A DNA stretch of 6,065 nt from Clostridia bacterium (lineage in GTDB: Bacteria; Bacillota; Clostridia; Christensenellales; Aristaeellaceae): contig JAFPYA010000228.1 in NCBI GenBank assembly GCA_017412445.1, positions 1 to 6,065 of the forward strand. The letters are read 5' to 3'. The notes under the pieces are model-generated. The model ran no database searches. It worked only from the letters and a program-made list of their open reading frames with translations, and had not been told where the DNA came from. Shown piece by piece: positions 5,828-6,065 of the stretch. The position numbers were made by a program, and so were the translations under genes. Every line of letters begins with the position of its first letter. Positions within the stretch are counted from its first letter, which is position 1.

Positions 5828-6065
5828 ATGGCAAGGCACGGCGGATTTCCCGGAATGGGCATGGGCAATATGCAGCAGCTGGCTATGAAGGCGCAGAAGC
5901 TTCAGCAGCAGATGACCGAGAAGCAGGCGCAGCTCGAGGCGGCGACCTACGAGGCCAGCGCGGGCGGCGGCATGGTCACCGCGACCGTGAGCGGCAAAAA
6001 GCAGCTGGTCAGCCTCACGATTAAGCCCGAAGCGGTCGATCCCGAGGACGTCGAGATGCTGCAGG
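5828..6065 (+). CDS. ybaB: YbaB/EbfC family nucleoid-associated protein (3' end cut by window edge)
   Basis: Seventy-nine codons are present before the window ends; the family is usually about 100-110 residues, so roughly the last quarter is missing. Seen: a Gly/Met-rich N-terminus (MARHGGFPGMGMGNMQQL), a Gln-rich amphipathic helix of the MKAQKLQQQM type (20-29), and then the EASAGGGMVTATVSGKK segment (42-58) and LTIKPEAVDPEDVEML (63-78), which are the characteristic conserved parts of the family. Known members form tweezer-like dimers that bind DNA and influence nucleoid structure and expression. In many bacteria the gene sits between dnaX and recR; here it has its own likely promoter and a divergent phosphatase gene upstream instead of dnaX. 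Whether recR follows lies outside the window. Confidence 0.93.
   Translation, partial: MARHGGFPGMGMGNMQQLAMKAQKLQQQMTEKQAQLEAATYEASAGGGMVTATVSGKKQLVSLTIKPEAVDPEDVEMLQ

Noticed and set aside
1..6065. CRISPR array, insertion sequence, tRNA or phage signature
   Set aside because: There are no regularly spaced repeats, transposase motifs, terminal inverted repeats, cloverleaf sequences or phage-like genes; coding sequence fills nearly all of the window.

Overview
The window looks like a chromosomal segment from a GC-rich member of the Bacillota, probably a Clostridia-type anaerobe. This is inferred from AGGAGGT-like ribosome binding sites next to GTG starts, sigma-A promoters with extended -10 (TGn) elements, short AT-rich intergenic gaps, frequent ATA and AGG codons in otherwise GC-rich genes, and a monofunctional aspartokinase of clostridial length. 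Genus cannot be assigned by eye. No mobile element, tRNA, rRNA or CRISPR array was seen. No gene-free stretch reaches 300 bases; the longest is about 206 bases (3479-3684).

Left part, minus strand (1-3557): a compact three-gene operon read leftwards from one promoter at 3557-3529. In order of transcription it encodes a membrane-anchored alpha/beta hydrolase (3478-2471), an AMP-forming acyl-activating enzyme fused to a C-terminal carrier domain (2463-505), and a PlsC-type acyltransferase (512 to beyond base 1). The first gap is 7 bases and the second junction is an 8-base overlap, so the three are probably co-expressed. Together they resemble a lipid deacylation/reacylation module: the hydrolase could release an acyl chain, the ligase could activate it and load it on its own carrier domain, and the acyltransferase could attach it to a lysophospholipid or another hydroxyl acceptor. 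Enterobacterial Aas joins an acyltransferase and an acyl-ACP synthetase in one protein; here they are separate and the carrier is built into the ligase. The biological substrate is unknown.

Middle and right part (3558-6065): an aspartokinase gene on the plus strand (3685-5007) has its own extended -10 promoter, divergent from the lipid operon. It converges on a histidine-phosphatase family gene on the minus strand (5675-5004), and the two stop codons overlap by 4 bases. The phosphatase gene is divergent from a ybaB/ebfC nucleoid-associated protein gene that starts at 5828 and runs off the right edge.

The main corrections to a naive longest-ORF reading are start sites. The hydrolase and the phosphatase probably start at internal GTG codons (3478 and 5675) placed 6-7 bases after strong Shine-Dalgarno sequences. 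The aspartokinase starts at 3685, because the upstream ATG at 3631 lies within its own promoter.
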